Part shown: positions 53,642 to 62,674 of the stretch, one piece after another
How the letters are laid out: each line of letters opens with the position of its first letter
Numbering within the stretch: the stretch's first letter is position 1
Source of the DNA: an uncultured Algibacter sp.
GTDB lineage: Bacteria; Bacteroidota; Bacteroidia; Flavobacteriales; Flavobacteriaceae
Direction of reading: 5' to 3'
NCBI GenBank assembly: GCA_947502405.1
Contig: CANMZT010000012.1
Coordinates: 62,001-126,000, forward strand
DNA: 64,000 nucleotides
The notes under the pieces: generated by a model
Told to the model about the DNA's origin: nothing
Database searches by the model: none
The model's input: only the letters and a program-made list of their open reading frames with translations
Translations under genes and position numbers: made by a program

Positions 53642-54271
53642 TTAAGGTATATTCAAATATTTATGTGTTTGAAGGGATACTTTCCATTTAGGATGCTTCA
53701 TTACATAGTTAACAATTTCTGGTACAACCTTATCCCGTTTACTCCACTCTGGTTGTAAATACAAAATACAATCCTTATTTACTTTAGAGGCTTGTTCTTC
53801 AGCAAAACGAAAATCATCTTTATTATAAACAATTACTTTAAGTTCATCAGCCTTATCGTAAACCTCTTTTGTAGGTAGCTTCATCTTTTTTGGCGATAAA
53901 CAAATCCAATCCCAAACACCTGTTAACTTATACGCTCCAGAAGTTTCAATATGTACTTGCATACCTTCAGCTTTTAATTGCGTTGTTAAAGCCGTCATAT
54001 CCCAAGTAAGTGGCTCACCTCCTGTTACTACAATAGTATCGCTATACTGTTTAGCGTTTTCAACAATTCTTTTTGTAGCAGTAGGCGGATGCAAATCAGC
54101 ATTCCAACTCTCTTTAACATCACACCAATGGCACCCTACATCACAACCTCCTATTCGAATAAAATACGCCGCTGTACCTTTATGATAACCTTCACCCTGA
54201 ATGGTGTAAAACTCCTCCATAAGAGGTAACATTTCTCCTTTATTAACTAAATTTAGAATATCTTTTTCCAT
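53642..54271 (-). CDS. queE: 7-carboxy-7-deazaguanine synthase
   Basis: 209 residues from ATG 54269-54271; the frame extends to 54295 with eight extra hydrophobic residues, but MEKDILNLVNKGEMLPLMEEF is the usual start region. A radical SAM enzyme that forms the deazapurine ring in queuosine biosynthesis. The cluster motif is CDVGCHWC (Cys43, Cys47, Cys50), with EFYTIQGEGYHKGTAAYFIRIGGCD before it, SAM-binding VVTGGEPL, and LSPKKMKLP and YLQPEW near the C-terminus. Other queuosine genes are not adjacent. Confidence 0.94.
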   Translation of the reverse strand: MEKDILNLVNKGEMLPLMEEFYTIQGEGYHKGTAAYFIRIGGCDVGCHWCDVKESWNADLHPPTATKRIVENAKQYSDTIVVTGGEPLTWDMTALTTQLKAEGMQVHIETSGAYKLTGVWDWICLSPKKMKLPTKEVYDKADELKVIVYNKDDFRFAEEQASKVNKDCILYLQPEWSKRDKVVPEIVNYVMKHPKWKVSLQTHKYLNIP

Positions 54272-54507
54272 AGAAATGCAAAGATATATATTCACATTTG
54301 ATTTCAGTCCTATTTATTGAATTCAAAAGACCACTAATTTATATAGCTATTAAGATTAAAATCTATTTTCTGATACACTATTTTTGTTTAATATAAACTT
54401 CAAAACTATAAACTTTTATGTTTTTTGTCGGATTTTTTTGTTCTTAATCGGATTTTTAGTTAGTTTCGCTAAAAATTAATAGCTAAAAAAAGTCTCTCAC
54501 ACTCCCA

Positions 54508-55236
54508 ATGAAAAATAAAATCTACACTGTTTTATTACTGTGCCTCTGTTATTTTCATGGTTTTTCCCAAGTAGGAGTTGGCACTACAACGCCTGATGCT
54601 TCTTCAATATTACATATTGAAGCTACTGATAAAGGTGTTTTAATACCAAGATTAAGTACAGCTCAAATAAACTCTATTATAGATCCTGCAATGGGCTTAA
54701 TGGTTTTTAATACGGATATTAATGAGTTTCAATTTAACAACGGATCAATGGCAACTCCAGATTGGAGCAAGATATCACATTCAAGTTCTGTAAAGTATAG
54801 TAACACGGATACAACAAGTAATATAAATAATAATGGAGCATATGCTAATATTCCCATTTTTGGGAACCTAGAGTGGAATGATGATACTACTTTGTATACA
54901 CAGGCAGGAAATACTTTAACTATAAATACATCAGGTAGATATCGAATAACAGCCAATATAGCCTATATAGTCCCCACAATTCCTGGCAATACAGATTTAC
55001 GTGTATCAGTTGAAGCTCAAATAGCAATTAACGGCACCCCTACTGGAGCTATAGGTAATACGGGATATGTAAGACATAATAGTGGCCATTTAGAAGCTTC
55101 ATTGCATATTACAGAGGTTTTTAATATAACAGCAGGCCAGACTATAAGTATCCAAACCATTAGAGGTGGTAATTCTGCTCCTGCAGTTTTCAGAAGCGCT
55201 GGTACTTCTAACATCTACATTGAAAAAATAAAATAG
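54508..55236 (+). CDS. Secreted fibre-like protein with C1q/TNF-like C-terminal domain
   Basis: 242 residues. Signal peptide MKNKIYTVLLLCLCYFHGFSQ. It is followed by the N-terminal module VGVGTTTPDASSILHIEATDKGVLIPRL...GLMVFNTDINEFQF (landmarks 22-75), common in flavobacterial surface proteins and similar to tail-fibre attachment domains. The C-terminal half (about 105-242) is a jelly-roll-like domain: IPIFGNLEWNDDTTLYTQAGNTLTINTSGRYRITANIAY resembles C1q/TNF or BclA trimeric heads. No T9SS tail. Probably a trimeric surface or matrix protein; there are no phage genes nearby. Confidence 0.75.
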   Translation: MKNKIYTVLLLCLCYFHGFSQVGVGTTTPDASSILHIEATDKGVLIPRLSTAQINSIIDPAMGLMVFNTDINEFQFNNGSMATPDWSKISHSSSVKYSNTDTTSNINNNGAYANIPIFGNLEWNDDTTLYTQAGNTLTINTSGRYRITANIAYIVPTIPGNTDLRVSVEAQIAINGTPTGAIGNTGYVRHNSGHLEASLHITEVFNITAGQTISIQTIRGGNSAPAVFRSAGTSNIYIEKIK

Positions 55237-55298
55237 CCTTTTACATCAAATACATTCTTTCTTAATTTTTTCCTGTATTTTTATGCAAAATATTAAGC

Positions 55299-56843
55299 AT
55301 GAGTACAAAGGAGGTTTTTTTTAATTATATAACTGAAGGTAATAAAACTAAAGGTGAATATATTCCCATTGGCGCTGCCATGTTAGATGGCGAAACCATA
55401 ACAGGAGCCCACGTAAAAATACCTTTAAAAACCATGAATCGCCATGGTTTGATTGCAGGAGCAACAGGCACAGGGAAAACTAAATCTTTACAAGTACTTG
55501 CTGAAAACTTGAGCGATAAAGGTATTCCTGTTTTGCTTATGGATATTAAAGGAGATTTAAGTGGTATTGCTCAACCAAGCCCTGGACATCCAAAAATTGA
55601 TGAACGTCATGAAAAAATAGGCTTACCTTTTGATGCTAAAGCATTTCCTGTAGAAATCTTAACACTTTCTGAACAAGATGGTGTAAGATTACGTGCTACA
55701 GTTAGTGAGTTTGGACCCGTTTTATTATCAAGAATTTTAGATTTAACTGAAACACAATCAGGTATTGTAGCTGTTATTTTTCAATATTGTGATGATAATA
55801 AATTACCACTTCTAGATTTAAAGGATTTTAAAAAGATTTTACAATACGCCACTCAAGAAGGTAAAGCTGAATTTACGGAATCTTATGGTAGAATTTCAAC
55901 AGCTTCAACAGGTGCTATACTTAGAAAAATAGTAGAATTAGAACAACAAGGTGCCGACTTATTTTTTGGAGAAACATCTTTTGACACACAAGATTTACTG
56001 AGAGTTGATGATGATGGAAGGGGTTATATAAACATTATTAGACTGACTGATATTCAAGACAGACCAAAACTTTTCTCTACATTCATGTTAAGTTTATTAG
56101 CAGAGATATACTCAACATTTCCTGAACAAGGAGACAGCGATAGACCTGAACTTATTATGTTTATAGATGAAGCGCATTTAATATTTAATGAAGCCTCAAA
56201 AGCGCTTTTAAGTCAGATAGAAAGTATAGTAAAACTAATTAGAAGTAAAGGTGTTGGTTTATATTTTGTAACACAAAATCCAACAGATGTTCCTGAAGCA
56301 GTTTTAGGTCAACTTGGATTAAAAGTACAACATGCCTTAAGAGCATTTACTGCTAAAGATAGAAAAGCTATTAAGTTAACCGCCCAAAACTATCCTGATT
56401 CGGATTATTATGACACTACCGAAGTCTTAACATCTTTAGGAATAGGCGAAGCACTAGTTTCAGCATTAGATGAAAAAGGACGCCCTACACCTTTGGCAGC
56501 AACTATGATGCGTGCGCCCATGAGTAGAATGGATGTTTTAACTGAAGTTGAATTAAGTTCCTTATTATCTAAATCAAAATTAGTTAAAAAGTATAATGAA
56601 AATATTGATAGAGAAAGTGCCTATGAACTTTTAAATGAAAAAATAAAACAAGCTGAAGCTGAAGAGGCTAAAGAAAAAGCTCGAAAAGAAAAAGAGGCGC
56701 TTAAAAAAGCAGAATCAAAAAGAAAAACTTCAACATCAAGACGAAGAAAAAGTACGCGAATGAATCCGATAGTTAAAGTACTTACAAGTGCTACTTTTAT
56801 AAGAAGTGTTTTTGGTATTTTAACCAAAGTGATGAAAAAATAG
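55299..56843 (+). CDS. HerA-like ATPase/helicase of the DUF853 family
   Basis: 514 residues. FtsK/HerA-type P-loop ATPase with Walker A GATGTGKT (54-61), MDIKGDLSGIA, Walker B MFIDEAHLIF (about 288-297) and the C-terminal arginine region KDRKAIKLTA. The family (YjgR in E. coli) is conserved but its DNA substrate and role are not settled. The tail (about 435-514) is Lys/Glu rich and ends in a short hydrophobic segment. It starts 62 bp after the fibre gene and leads a plus-strand run through 57433. Confidence 0.9.
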   Translation: MSTKEVFFNYITEGNKTKGEYIPIGAAMLDGETITGAHVKIPLKTMNRHGLIAGATGTGKTKSLQVLAENLSDKGIPVLLMDIKGDLSGIAQPSPGHPKIDERHEKIGLPFDAKAFPVEILTLSEQDGVRLRATVSEFGPVLLSRILDLTETQSGIVAVIFQYCDDNKLPLLDLKDFKKILQYATQEGKAEFTESYGRISTASTGAILRKIVELEQQGADLFFGETSFDTQDLLRVDDDGRGYINIIRLTDIQDRPKLFSTFMLSLLAEIYSTFPEQGDSDRPELIMFIDEAHLIFNEASKALLSQIESIVKLIRSKGVGLYFVTQNPTDVPEAVLGQLGLKVQHALRAFTAKDRKAIKLTAQNYPDSDYYDTTEVLTSLGIGEALVSALDEKGRPTPLAATMMRAPMSRMDVLTEVELSSLLSKSKLVKKYNENIDRESAYELLNEKIKQAEAEEAKEKARKEKEALKKAESKRKTSTSRRRKSTRMNPIVKVLTSATFIRSVFGILTKVMKK

Positions 56844-56872
56844 CCCTTAAACTTAAAAAAAGCAAAATATAC

Positions 56873-57433
56873 ATGCGTCAATCAACTATAGGCTTATTAA
56901 GCTTAATCCTACTCCTTATTGCAAGTTGTAAAAAAGAACAAAATCCGTTTGAAATAAGCAAACAACACATTGGTTTATTAACCGATTCTACACAAGTTAA
57001 AGAGCTTATTAATATTTATGCAAACGATTCTATTGTCAAATTTATTAGTGGCGATGAATTTACTGGTAATATTAATAACATTGAGATTTTTGAAAAAGGC
57101 GGAAAAAAACTACTTACACTTACACCAAAACAAGCTTTAGACTCTACCTCAACCATTAGCAGTGTACGCATACATGATGAGCGCTACAAAACAGGCAAAA
57201 ACATAACTACATCTAGTACGTTTAAAGATATTCATGCTAATTATAAAATTTCTAGAATTAGCAATTTAATTAACTCTATTGTCATTATTGTGAATGATAT
57301 TAATGGGAGTTTTACGATTGACAAAAATGAACTTCCTGCTAACCTCAGGTTTGATATGGATTTAAAATTTGAACCTACTCATATTCCTGATGATGCTAAA
57401 GTAAAATACTTTTTTATTAACTGGAATCATTAA
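56873..57433 (+). CDS. Lipoprotein of unknown function
   Basis: 186 residues with a lipoprotein signal (LLLIASCKKEQN, Cys20). The mature part is mixed alpha/beta: HIGLLTDSTQVKELINIYANDSIVK, IEIFEKGGKKLLTLTPKQALDSTSTISSVRI and a beta-rich end. No named family known to me. It lies 29 bp after the DUF853 gene and 5 bp before the YitT-family gene, so the three are likely co-transcribed. Confidence 0.75.
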   Translation: MRQSTIGLLSLILLLIASCKKEQNPFEISKQHIGLLTDSTQVKELINIYANDSIVKFISGDEFTGNINNIEIFEKGGKKLLTLTPKQALDSTSTISSVRIHDERYKTGKNITTSSTFKDIHANYKISRISNLINSIVIIVNDINGSFTIDKNELPANLRFDMDLKFEPTHIPDDAKVKYFFINWNH

Positions 57434-57438
57434 AAAAA

Positions 57439-58419
57439 ATGAATCCATTTTTATCTAAAATATTAGTTGACGTTGCTCGAAAGAGGCTTGAAAAAAAACA
57501 AGTTGAAAAACCCATTACTAAAAAACAAATAATTCCTCTAGTTAGAAAACTAGAAGTTGAATTATCTCATGCGATTAGGGAATATATATTTATTGTTTTA
57601 GGTGTGTTTTCTGCAGGATTTGGATTAAAAGGGTTCTTACTCCCTAACAGTTTTATTGATGGAGGCGCAACTGGTATTTCCTTACTGTTAGAAAACATAA
57701 CATCACTAAATCTTGGTATCCTATTGGTTATCGTAAACCTTCCATTTATTTATTTAGCATCCAAAACCATAGGAAAAAAGTTTGCTTTAAAAAGTATTAT
57801 TGCCATTTCGCTTTTAGCAATTGTAGTGCATTTTGTTAATTACCCTACTATTACAGAAGATAAACTATTAATAGCCGTTTTTGGAGGTTTTTTTTTAGGT
57901 TCGGGTATTGGTTTATCTATGAGAGGCGGAAGTGTTATTGATGGCACTGAGGTTTTAGCCATTTTTTTAAGTAGAAAATTATCACTTACTATTGGCGATG
58001 TGCTATTTTTAATAAATATTTTAATTTTTTCATTAGGAGCTTACGTATTATCTATTGAAACAGCTTTATATGCAATGCTTACCTATTTATCTGCAGCTAA
58101 AACTGTTGATTTTGTTGTTGATGGTGTTGAAGAGTATGTTGGCGTAACTATTATATCCAACAAGCATGAAGAGTTGCGAGTGATGATCATAGAAAAACTT
58201 AGAAGAGCTTGTACAATTTATGCTGGGAAAGGTGGTTATGGCTCAACCGGTTATAGTTACGAAAAGGACATCATATATACTGTTGTAACTAGGTTAGAAT
58301 TAGCAAGATTACAAACAGAGATTGATAAAATCGACAAAGACGCATTTATTATAATGGGTGTTGTTAAAGATTTAAAAGGTGGTATGATTAAAAAGAAACC
58401 ATTAAAAGAAAACCACTAA
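57439..58419 (+). CDS. YitT-family membrane protein (DUF161 + DUF2179)
   Basis: 326 residues. A charged N-terminus of about 45 residues is followed by five or six membrane helices (about 47-235) with LLPNSFIDGGATGISLLLENIT, GSGIGLSMRGGSVIDGTEVLAIFLSRK and SAAKTVDFVVDGVEE, the usual YitT landmarks. The C-terminal DUF2179 domain (about 240-320, GVTIISNKHEELRVMIIEKL and ACTIYAGKGGYG) is a GlnB-like cytosolic regulatory fold. Function as transporter is suspected, not shown. Adjacent lipoprotein gene 5 bp upstream. Confidence 0.9.
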   Translation: MNPFLSKILVDVARKRLEKKQVEKPITKKQIIPLVRKLEVELSHAIREYIFIVLGVFSAGFGLKGFLLPNSFIDGGATGISLLLENITSLNLGILLVIVNLPFIYLASKTIGKKFALKSIIAISLLAIVVHFVNYPTITEDKLLIAVFGGFFLGSGIGLSMRGGSVIDGTEVLAIFLSRKLSLTIGDVLFLINILIFSLGAYVLSIETALYAMLTYLSAAKTVDFVVDGVEEYVGVTIISNKHEELRVMIIEKLRRACTIYAGKGGYGSTGYSYEKDIIYTVVTRLELARLQTEIDKIDKDAFIIMGVVKDLKGGMIKKKPLKENH

Positions 58420-58442
58420 TACCGTAACTTTAAGACTTATAA

Positions 58443-58811
58443 ATGGCTAAAAAAAAATATACCATCCAAAATAACCCTTTTATAGTTCCAACTACAGATG
58501 GAAAAATAATTAAAGAACATTTTGGAAATACTACAGATGGTAACTCCGAGATTAGTATAGCACATATGAAAGCACCTGCTGGTTGGAGTGAACCTTTCCA
58601 AACTCCTGAATTTGATGAATTCACATTCATTATAAGTGGCAAAAAACAGTTTATTATTGAAGGTGAAACGGTTATTTTAGAAGCTGGACAGTCAATAAAA
58701 ATTGAGCGCCATACCAGAGTTCAATATTCTAACCCATTTACCGAAGTATGTGAGTATATAGCTATTTGCACACCCGCATTTTCTATGGATTTGGTAAATA
58801 GAGAAGATTAA
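58443..58811 (+). CDS. Cupin-domain protein
   Basis: 122 residues, a single small beta-barrel. The central part EFDEFTFIISGKKQFIIEGETVILEAGQSIKIERHTRVQYSNP is a cupin 2 pattern with a Glu/Asp instead of the first His pair, so metal binding is uncertain; a His remains at the second motif. The N-terminus (KKKYTIQNNPFIVPTTDGKIIKEHFG) is typical of small flavobacterial cupins. Its TAA abuts the ATG of the hydrolase gene (0 bp), so they form an operon. Confidence 0.85.
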   Translation: MAKKKYTIQNNPFIVPTTDGKIIKEHFGNTTDGNSEISIAHMKAPAGWSEPFQTPEFDEFTFIISGKKQFIIEGETVILEAGQSIKIERHTRVQYSNPFTEVCEYIAICTPAFSMDLVNRED

Positions 58812-59639
58812 ATGAATAATTATATTCCAAAAATTTTAGGAGCGTTAATAAATTTTATTGCTTACTTTTCTCCTAAACGAGCTGCTAAAATAGCCATTGA
58901 TTTATTTTCAACTCCTAGAAAAGGCAGAATAACTCCTCAAGAATCTGATTATCTAAAATCGGCTATCCAAAGCGATGTCTCTTTTGAAGAAACTCTTATT
59001 AAAACCTACCATTGGAAAGGGGAAAAAGAAACTATTTTACTAGTTCATGGATGGGAAAGCAACTCATTTAGATGGAAAGATTTAATCACTTTGCTTCAAA
59101 AAGAAAACTACAATATCGTGACATTAGATGCTCCGGCTCATGGGGCATCAGGAGGGAAATTTTTTAATGCATTACTCTTTTCTGAATGCATTAACCTTGT
59201 TGCTAAAAAATTTAAAGTAAGTACTATAATTGGACACTCTGTAGGTGGAATGTCAACTGTTTTTTTTCAGCATAAATATCAGTTAAAACATATTGAAAGG
59301 TTAATTTTATTGGGAGCACCAGCAGATTTCTTAGGTGTTTTTAGTCGTTATGAATCTATGATGGGGTTTAACAAACACGTATCAAAAGCCCTAGAGCATT
59401 ATGTTCTAAAAAAATATAACCATTTACCTGAATACTTCTCTCCTGCTGTGTTCTCTAAAGAGATTACTGCAAAAGGACTTATTGTCCATGATAAAAAAGA
59501 CAGAATTATTCCTTACAAAGACGGATTAAAATTCAAACAAAATTACACTAACGCTACTTTTATTGCTACTAAAGGCTATGGGCATGGACTTAAATCAGAG
59601 CGTGTTTATCAACATATCTTAGACTTTTTAAACAACTAA
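58812..59639 (+). CDS. Alpha/beta hydrolase
   Basis: 275 residues. Alpha/beta hydrolase fold with LVHGWESNSFRWKDL (oxyanion loop), LDAPAHGASGG, the nucleophile elbow IIGHSVGGMS (Ser143) and the catalytic His region IATKGYGHGLKSER; Asp is probably in HDKKDRIIP. Esterase, thioesterase or lactonase activity is possible, substrate unknown. It follows the cupin gene with no gap. Confidence 0.9.
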   Translation: MNNYIPKILGALINFIAYFSPKRAAKIAIDLFSTPRKGRITPQESDYLKSAIQSDVSFEETLIKTYHWKGEKETILLVHGWESNSFRWKDLITLLQKENYNIVTLDAPAHGASGGKFFNALLFSECINLVAKKFKVSTIIGHSVGGMSTVFFQHKYQLKHIERLILLGAPADFLGVFSRYESMMGFNKHVSKALEHYVLKKYNHLPEYFSPAVFSKEITAKGLIVHDKKDRIIPYKDGLKFKQNYTNATFIATKGYGHGLKSERVYQHILDFLNN

Positions 59640-59645
59640 GTTTCG

Positions 59646-59653
59646 TACTTTTG
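59646..59653 (+). promoter_or_regulatory. -7 box of rluF
   Basis: TACTTTTG fits TAnnTTTG and ends 4 bp before the rluF ATG, which would give a very short or leaderless transcript. Confidence 0.4.
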
Positions 59654-59657
59654 AATT

Positions 59658-60422
59658 ATGAGTGAAGCACCATTAAAGCGTATAAATAAGTTTTTAAGTG
59701 AAGTTGGCTATTGTTCTAGAAGAGAAGCCGATAAGCTTATAGATGCTGGTAGAGTTACTATAAACGGAATTGTTCCTGAAATGGGAACCAAAATAGCACC
59801 TGATGATGTGGTTGCTGTAGATGGCGTAGAAATAAAAAACACCAAAACATCGTTTGTTTACCTTGCTTTTAATAAACCCATTGGTATTGTCTGCACCACA
59901 GATACATCTGTAGAAAAAGATAATATTATTGATTTTATTAACTACCCAAAACGCATTTTCCCAATAGGCAGACTTGATAAACCCAGTGAGGGTTTAATTC
60001 TTTTAACCGATGATGGTGATATTGTGAATAAAATTCTTCGCGCAAGTAATAATCACGAAAAAGAATACATTGTAACAGTTGACAAACCTATTTCTCAAAC
60101 CTTCATACAGCGAATGGCTGGTGGTATTTATTTGGAAGATTTAGAGAAACGCACAAAAAAGTGTAAAGTTGAAAAACTAAGCACTTATAAATTCAAAATC
60201 ATCCTAACACAAGGGTTGAATAGGCAAATTCGCAGAATGTGTGATTATTTAAACTATGAAGTACAGACTTTGAAACGTGTTAGAATCATGAACATAAAAT
60301 TAGATATGCCAATTGGAGAGTATCGGGAGTTATCTAAAGATGAGTTTACAGAATTAAACAAACTCATCAGTAATTCTTCCAAAACATTTAAGCCATCCAC
60401 ACATAAGAGAAAAAGAGATTAA
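59658..60422 (+). CDS. rluF: 23S rRNA pseudouridine(2604) synthase
   Basis: 254 residues. An S4 RNA-binding domain (about 6-60, LKRINKFLSEVGYCSRREADKLIDAGRVTING) is followed by the RsuA-type pseudouridine synthase domain with the catalytic Asp107 in PIGRLDKPSEGLILLTDDG, and GLNRQIRRMCDYLNYEVQTLKRVRI. The order and length fit RluF, which makes pseudouridine 2604 in 23S rRNA; RluB/RsuA relatives are the alternatives. It ends 2 bp before the LytTR gene. Confidence 0.88.
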   Translation: MSEAPLKRINKFLSEVGYCSRREADKLIDAGRVTINGIVPEMGTKIAPDDVVAVDGVEIKNTKTSFVYLAFNKPIGIVCTTDTSVEKDNIIDFINYPKRIFPIGRLDKPSEGLILLTDDGDIVNKILRASNNHEKEYIVTVDKPISQTFIQRMAGGIYLEDLEKRTKKCKVEKLSTYKFKIILTQGLNRQIRRMCDYLNYEVQTLKRVRIMNIKLDMPIGEYRELSKDEFTELNKLISNSSKTFKPSTHKRKRD

Positions 60423-60424
60423 TT

Positions 60425-61288
60425 TTGATAGCTGGTTTCTCAAAAATATCATCACAGAAAAAACATATTGCCGTTATTATTGGTATATTCCTTTTAGCTA
60501 TTTTATTTGAAACCTTACAGCAATTTTATTACATCAAGCGTTTTAATTTAGGTCAAAACGTTCATTTTATTGAGCTTTTAAAAACCCAATCTTATAAATG
60601 GTTCGTTTGGTTAATCCTTTCAATACCAATTATTCAGTTTGTAAAAAAAGAAGCTTTAAAAACAACAAATTATTTTAAATACGGATTATTAATATTCTGT
60701 TTGGTTTTATTTTGTGTGATTGTAATTGCTATAATTCAACTTCTAATCAATCAAGATTTATTTTCGTGGTCTACTTTTTTCAATGAATATGTTACCTTTT
60801 TCATATTTCAAAAAGCACCAATCTATACACTTGGTTATATTGCCATTGCCATAATCACTCATTTTTATTTTGCTAATGAACGGTTGCAAATTGAAGTAGA
60901 AGCGCTTTCAAAATTAAAAACTACTAACACAAAACTCTATCAAGAGCTTAGTAAATATGTTGAAGATAAAGCCTCAGTACTAAACATCAAAATAGGCAAC
61001 AAACGAAAAATTATTCCTGTAAACCATATTACTTGGATTGAAGCTGATGATTATTGTGTGATTGTTCACACCAAAAAAGACCATGCTTATACCATGCGAA
61101 GTTCGTTAAAATCCTTAGAAAATAAACTAGCTAGTAACTTTTTAAGAGTACACAGAAAAGCTATAGTAAATATGGATTTAGCTAAAGAATTGAAACTTAC
61201 AAATACGCCTAAGTTAATTCTTGAAAACAATTTTGAAATTCCTGTTTCTAAGAGTAATCTAAAATCAGTTAAAAATTTTATAACCTAA
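60425..61288 (+). CDS. Membrane-anchored LytTR-family DNA-binding regulator
   Basis: 287 residues from TTG 60425; no in-frame ATG exists before the first membrane helix, so the TTG is accepted. Four membrane helices (about 14-32, 55-72, 85-108, 122-148), a short coiled helix (LQIEVEALSKLKTTNTKLYQEL), then a LytTR domain (about 185-285) with IIPVNHITWIEADDYCVIVHTKKDHAYTMR and FLRVHRKAIVNMDLAKEL. Membrane LytTR proteins act as regulators without a separate histidine kinase. Stop-to-start distance to rluF is 2 bp. Targets unknown. Confidence 0.85.
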   Translation: MIAGFSKISSQKKHIAVIIGIFLLAILFETLQQFYYIKRFNLGQNVHFIELLKTQSYKWFVWLILSIPIIQFVKKEALKTTNYFKYGLLIFCLVLFCVIVIAIIQLLINQDLFSWSTFFNEYVTFFIFQKAPIYTLGYIAIAIITHFYFANERLQIEVEALSKLKTTNTKLYQELSKYVEDKASVLNIKIGNKRKIIPVNHITWIEADDYCVIVHTKKDHAYTMRSSLKSLENKLASNFLRVHRKAIVNMDLAKELKLTNTPKLILENNFEIPVSKSNLKSVKNFIT

Positions 61289-61398
61289 TTTTATAAAATC
61301 CTTAACTAAGCTTACTGCAAATAAACCCTAGCTCTCTGCATTTTTTGTTTTTTATCTTGTCTTTTTATGTTGATTTGAATAATCAAAACATCATCATC

Positions 61399-61971
61399 AT
61401 GAAAAAACTAAACAGTATTATTTTTTGCTTATTAATATCCTTAACTACTTATGGTCAGTATGATTATGAAGCTTCAGAGGAATTCCCATTTGGCAGACCA
61501 AACCCAGAAGCTCCAGAACAAATTAAAGATTATCAAGCCATGATTGGCGAATGCCATTGCAAATCGAGTACCAGAAATCAAGATGGCAGCTGGAATGACG
61601 ACGTTGATATGATATGGCGTTGGAAATACATCTTAAATGGAATGGCAATTCAAGACGAAACTTTAAAAATAGATGGTGGACACTCTGGAAGCATCAGACA
61701 ATTTGTAACAGATAGTAGCAGATGGTATGTGCATTGGTTTTCATCAAAAACACCATCAACTAAATTTCCCGTTTGGGAAGGCAATAAAAAAGATGATAAG
61801 ATTATTCTCTATAAAACACAAAAAGCGCCTAATGGAACTGATGGTTTTTTTAGACTTACATTTTATGATATGTCTGAAACTGGATATAAATGGATTGGAG
61901 AATGGGTTGATAAAACTGAAAGTGTGGTATTCCCAACTTGGAAAATTAATTGTGTTAGAAAAAGAGAATAA
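61399..61971 (+). CDS. Exported protein of unknown function
   Basis: 190 residues from ATG 61399; the frame is open from 61345 but the signal peptide MKKLNSIIFCLLISLTTYGQ begins here. The mature part has alternating beta strands with many Trp: MIGECHCKSSTRNQDGSWNDDVDMIWRWKYILNGMAIQDETLKI and WYVHWFSSKTPSTKFPVWEGNKKDDKIILYK. It looks like a lipocalin-type or DUF1579-like beta-barrel for a small hydrophobic ligand. No catalytic motif is evident. Confidence 0.7.
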   Translation: MKKLNSIIFCLLISLTTYGQYDYEASEEFPFGRPNPEAPEQIKDYQAMIGECHCKSSTRNQDGSWNDDVDMIWRWKYILNGMAIQDETLKIDGGHSGSIRQFVTDSSRWYVHWFSSKTPSTKFPVWEGNKKDDKIILYKTQKAPNGTDGFFRLTFYDMSETGYKWIGEWVDKTESVVFPTWKINCVRKRE

Positions 61972-62015
61972 ATATGATAATTTAAAATGTAGTTAGGCTA
62001 GTTGCAAAATATTCT

Positions 62016-62023
62016 TATTTTTG
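62016..62023 (+). promoter_or_regulatory. -7 box of the small membrane protein gene
   Basis: TATTTTTG fits TAnnTTTG, 17 bp before ATG 62041. Confidence 0.45.
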
Positions 62024-62040
62024 AACAAATCGATTTTATT

Positions 62041-62226
62041 ATGATAAGAACATTAGCATTAGTTTTAACACTAATTGGAATGGCTGGTTTAATTATGGGT
62101 GTTTTAGGAATTTTTGGAACTCCAATTATAGCATCTTTAAGCCCTTGGGCATTAGCCATATTAGGTATTATATTCTTTATTGCAGGTGTTTCCATGCTTA
62201 AATATGGAAAAAGCAAATCTGCTTAA
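62041..62226 (+). CDS. Small two-helix membrane protein
   Basis: 61 residues from ATG 62041. A longer frame from TTG 62002 overlaps the promoter box and is rejected. Two hydrophobic helices (about 3-24 and 30-52: [21 protein letters not shown] and [21 protein letters not shown]) joined by a short polar turn, with a Lys/Ser tail. No family known to me beyond generic small membrane proteins. It is 5 bp before the VOC gene, so probably co-transcribed. Confidence 0.7.
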   Translation: MIRTLALVLTLIGMAGLIMGVLGIFGTPIIASLSPWALAILGIIFFIAGVSMLKYGKSKSA

Positions 62227-62231
62227 TAATT

Positions 62232-62657
62232 ATGCAAACCGTATCGCCTTTTCATTTAGCTATTCCTGTTTATAATTTAGAAACTTGCAGGTTATTTTAT
62301 AAAAATATCTTAGGTTGTGAAGAAGGCAGAAGTAGTGACCATTGGGTAGATTTTAATTTCTTCGGCCATCAATTAGTTATTCACTTCAAACCCAAAGAGG
62401 AAATCTCGGGTATTCACACTAATGCAGTTGACGGAAAATCTGTTCCTGTTCCCCATTTTGGAGTGGTTTTACCTTGGGATGCGTTTCACGCTTTCGCGGA
62501 AGATTTAAAAAACAAAAACATTGAATTTATTATTGAACCATACATTAGGTTTGAAGGTTTAGTGGGCGAACAAGCTACTATGTTTTTTTATGACCCATCT
62601 GGTAACGCTTTAGAGTTTAAAGCCTTTAAAGACGTTAGTCAATTGTTTGCTAAATAA
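62232..62657 (+). CDS. VOC/glyoxalase-family dioxygenase-like protein
   Basis: 141 residues with the two-module VOC fold: [46 protein letters not shown] (metal His8 and His52-type positions) and [19 protein letters not shown]...[15 protein letters not shown] with the second His and the C-terminal Glu. The [10 protein letters not shown] end is the standard ring-cleaving/glyoxalase signature, so metal binding is likely. Substrate unknown. Confidence 0.9.
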   Translation: MQTVSPFHLAIPVYNLETCRLFYKNILGCEEGRSSDHWVDFNFFGHQLVIHFKPKEEISGIHTNAVDGKSVPVPHFGVVLPWDAFHAFAEDLKNKNIEFIIEPYIRFEGLVGEQATMFFYDPSGNALEFKAFKDVSQLFAK

Positions 62658-62674
62658 AATACCGTTTTATTAAT

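Noticed and set aside
54508-56843. Prophage or tailocin region
   Set aside because: The fibre-like gene and a HerA-type ATPase are adjacent, but there are no capsid, tail, lysis or integrase genes.
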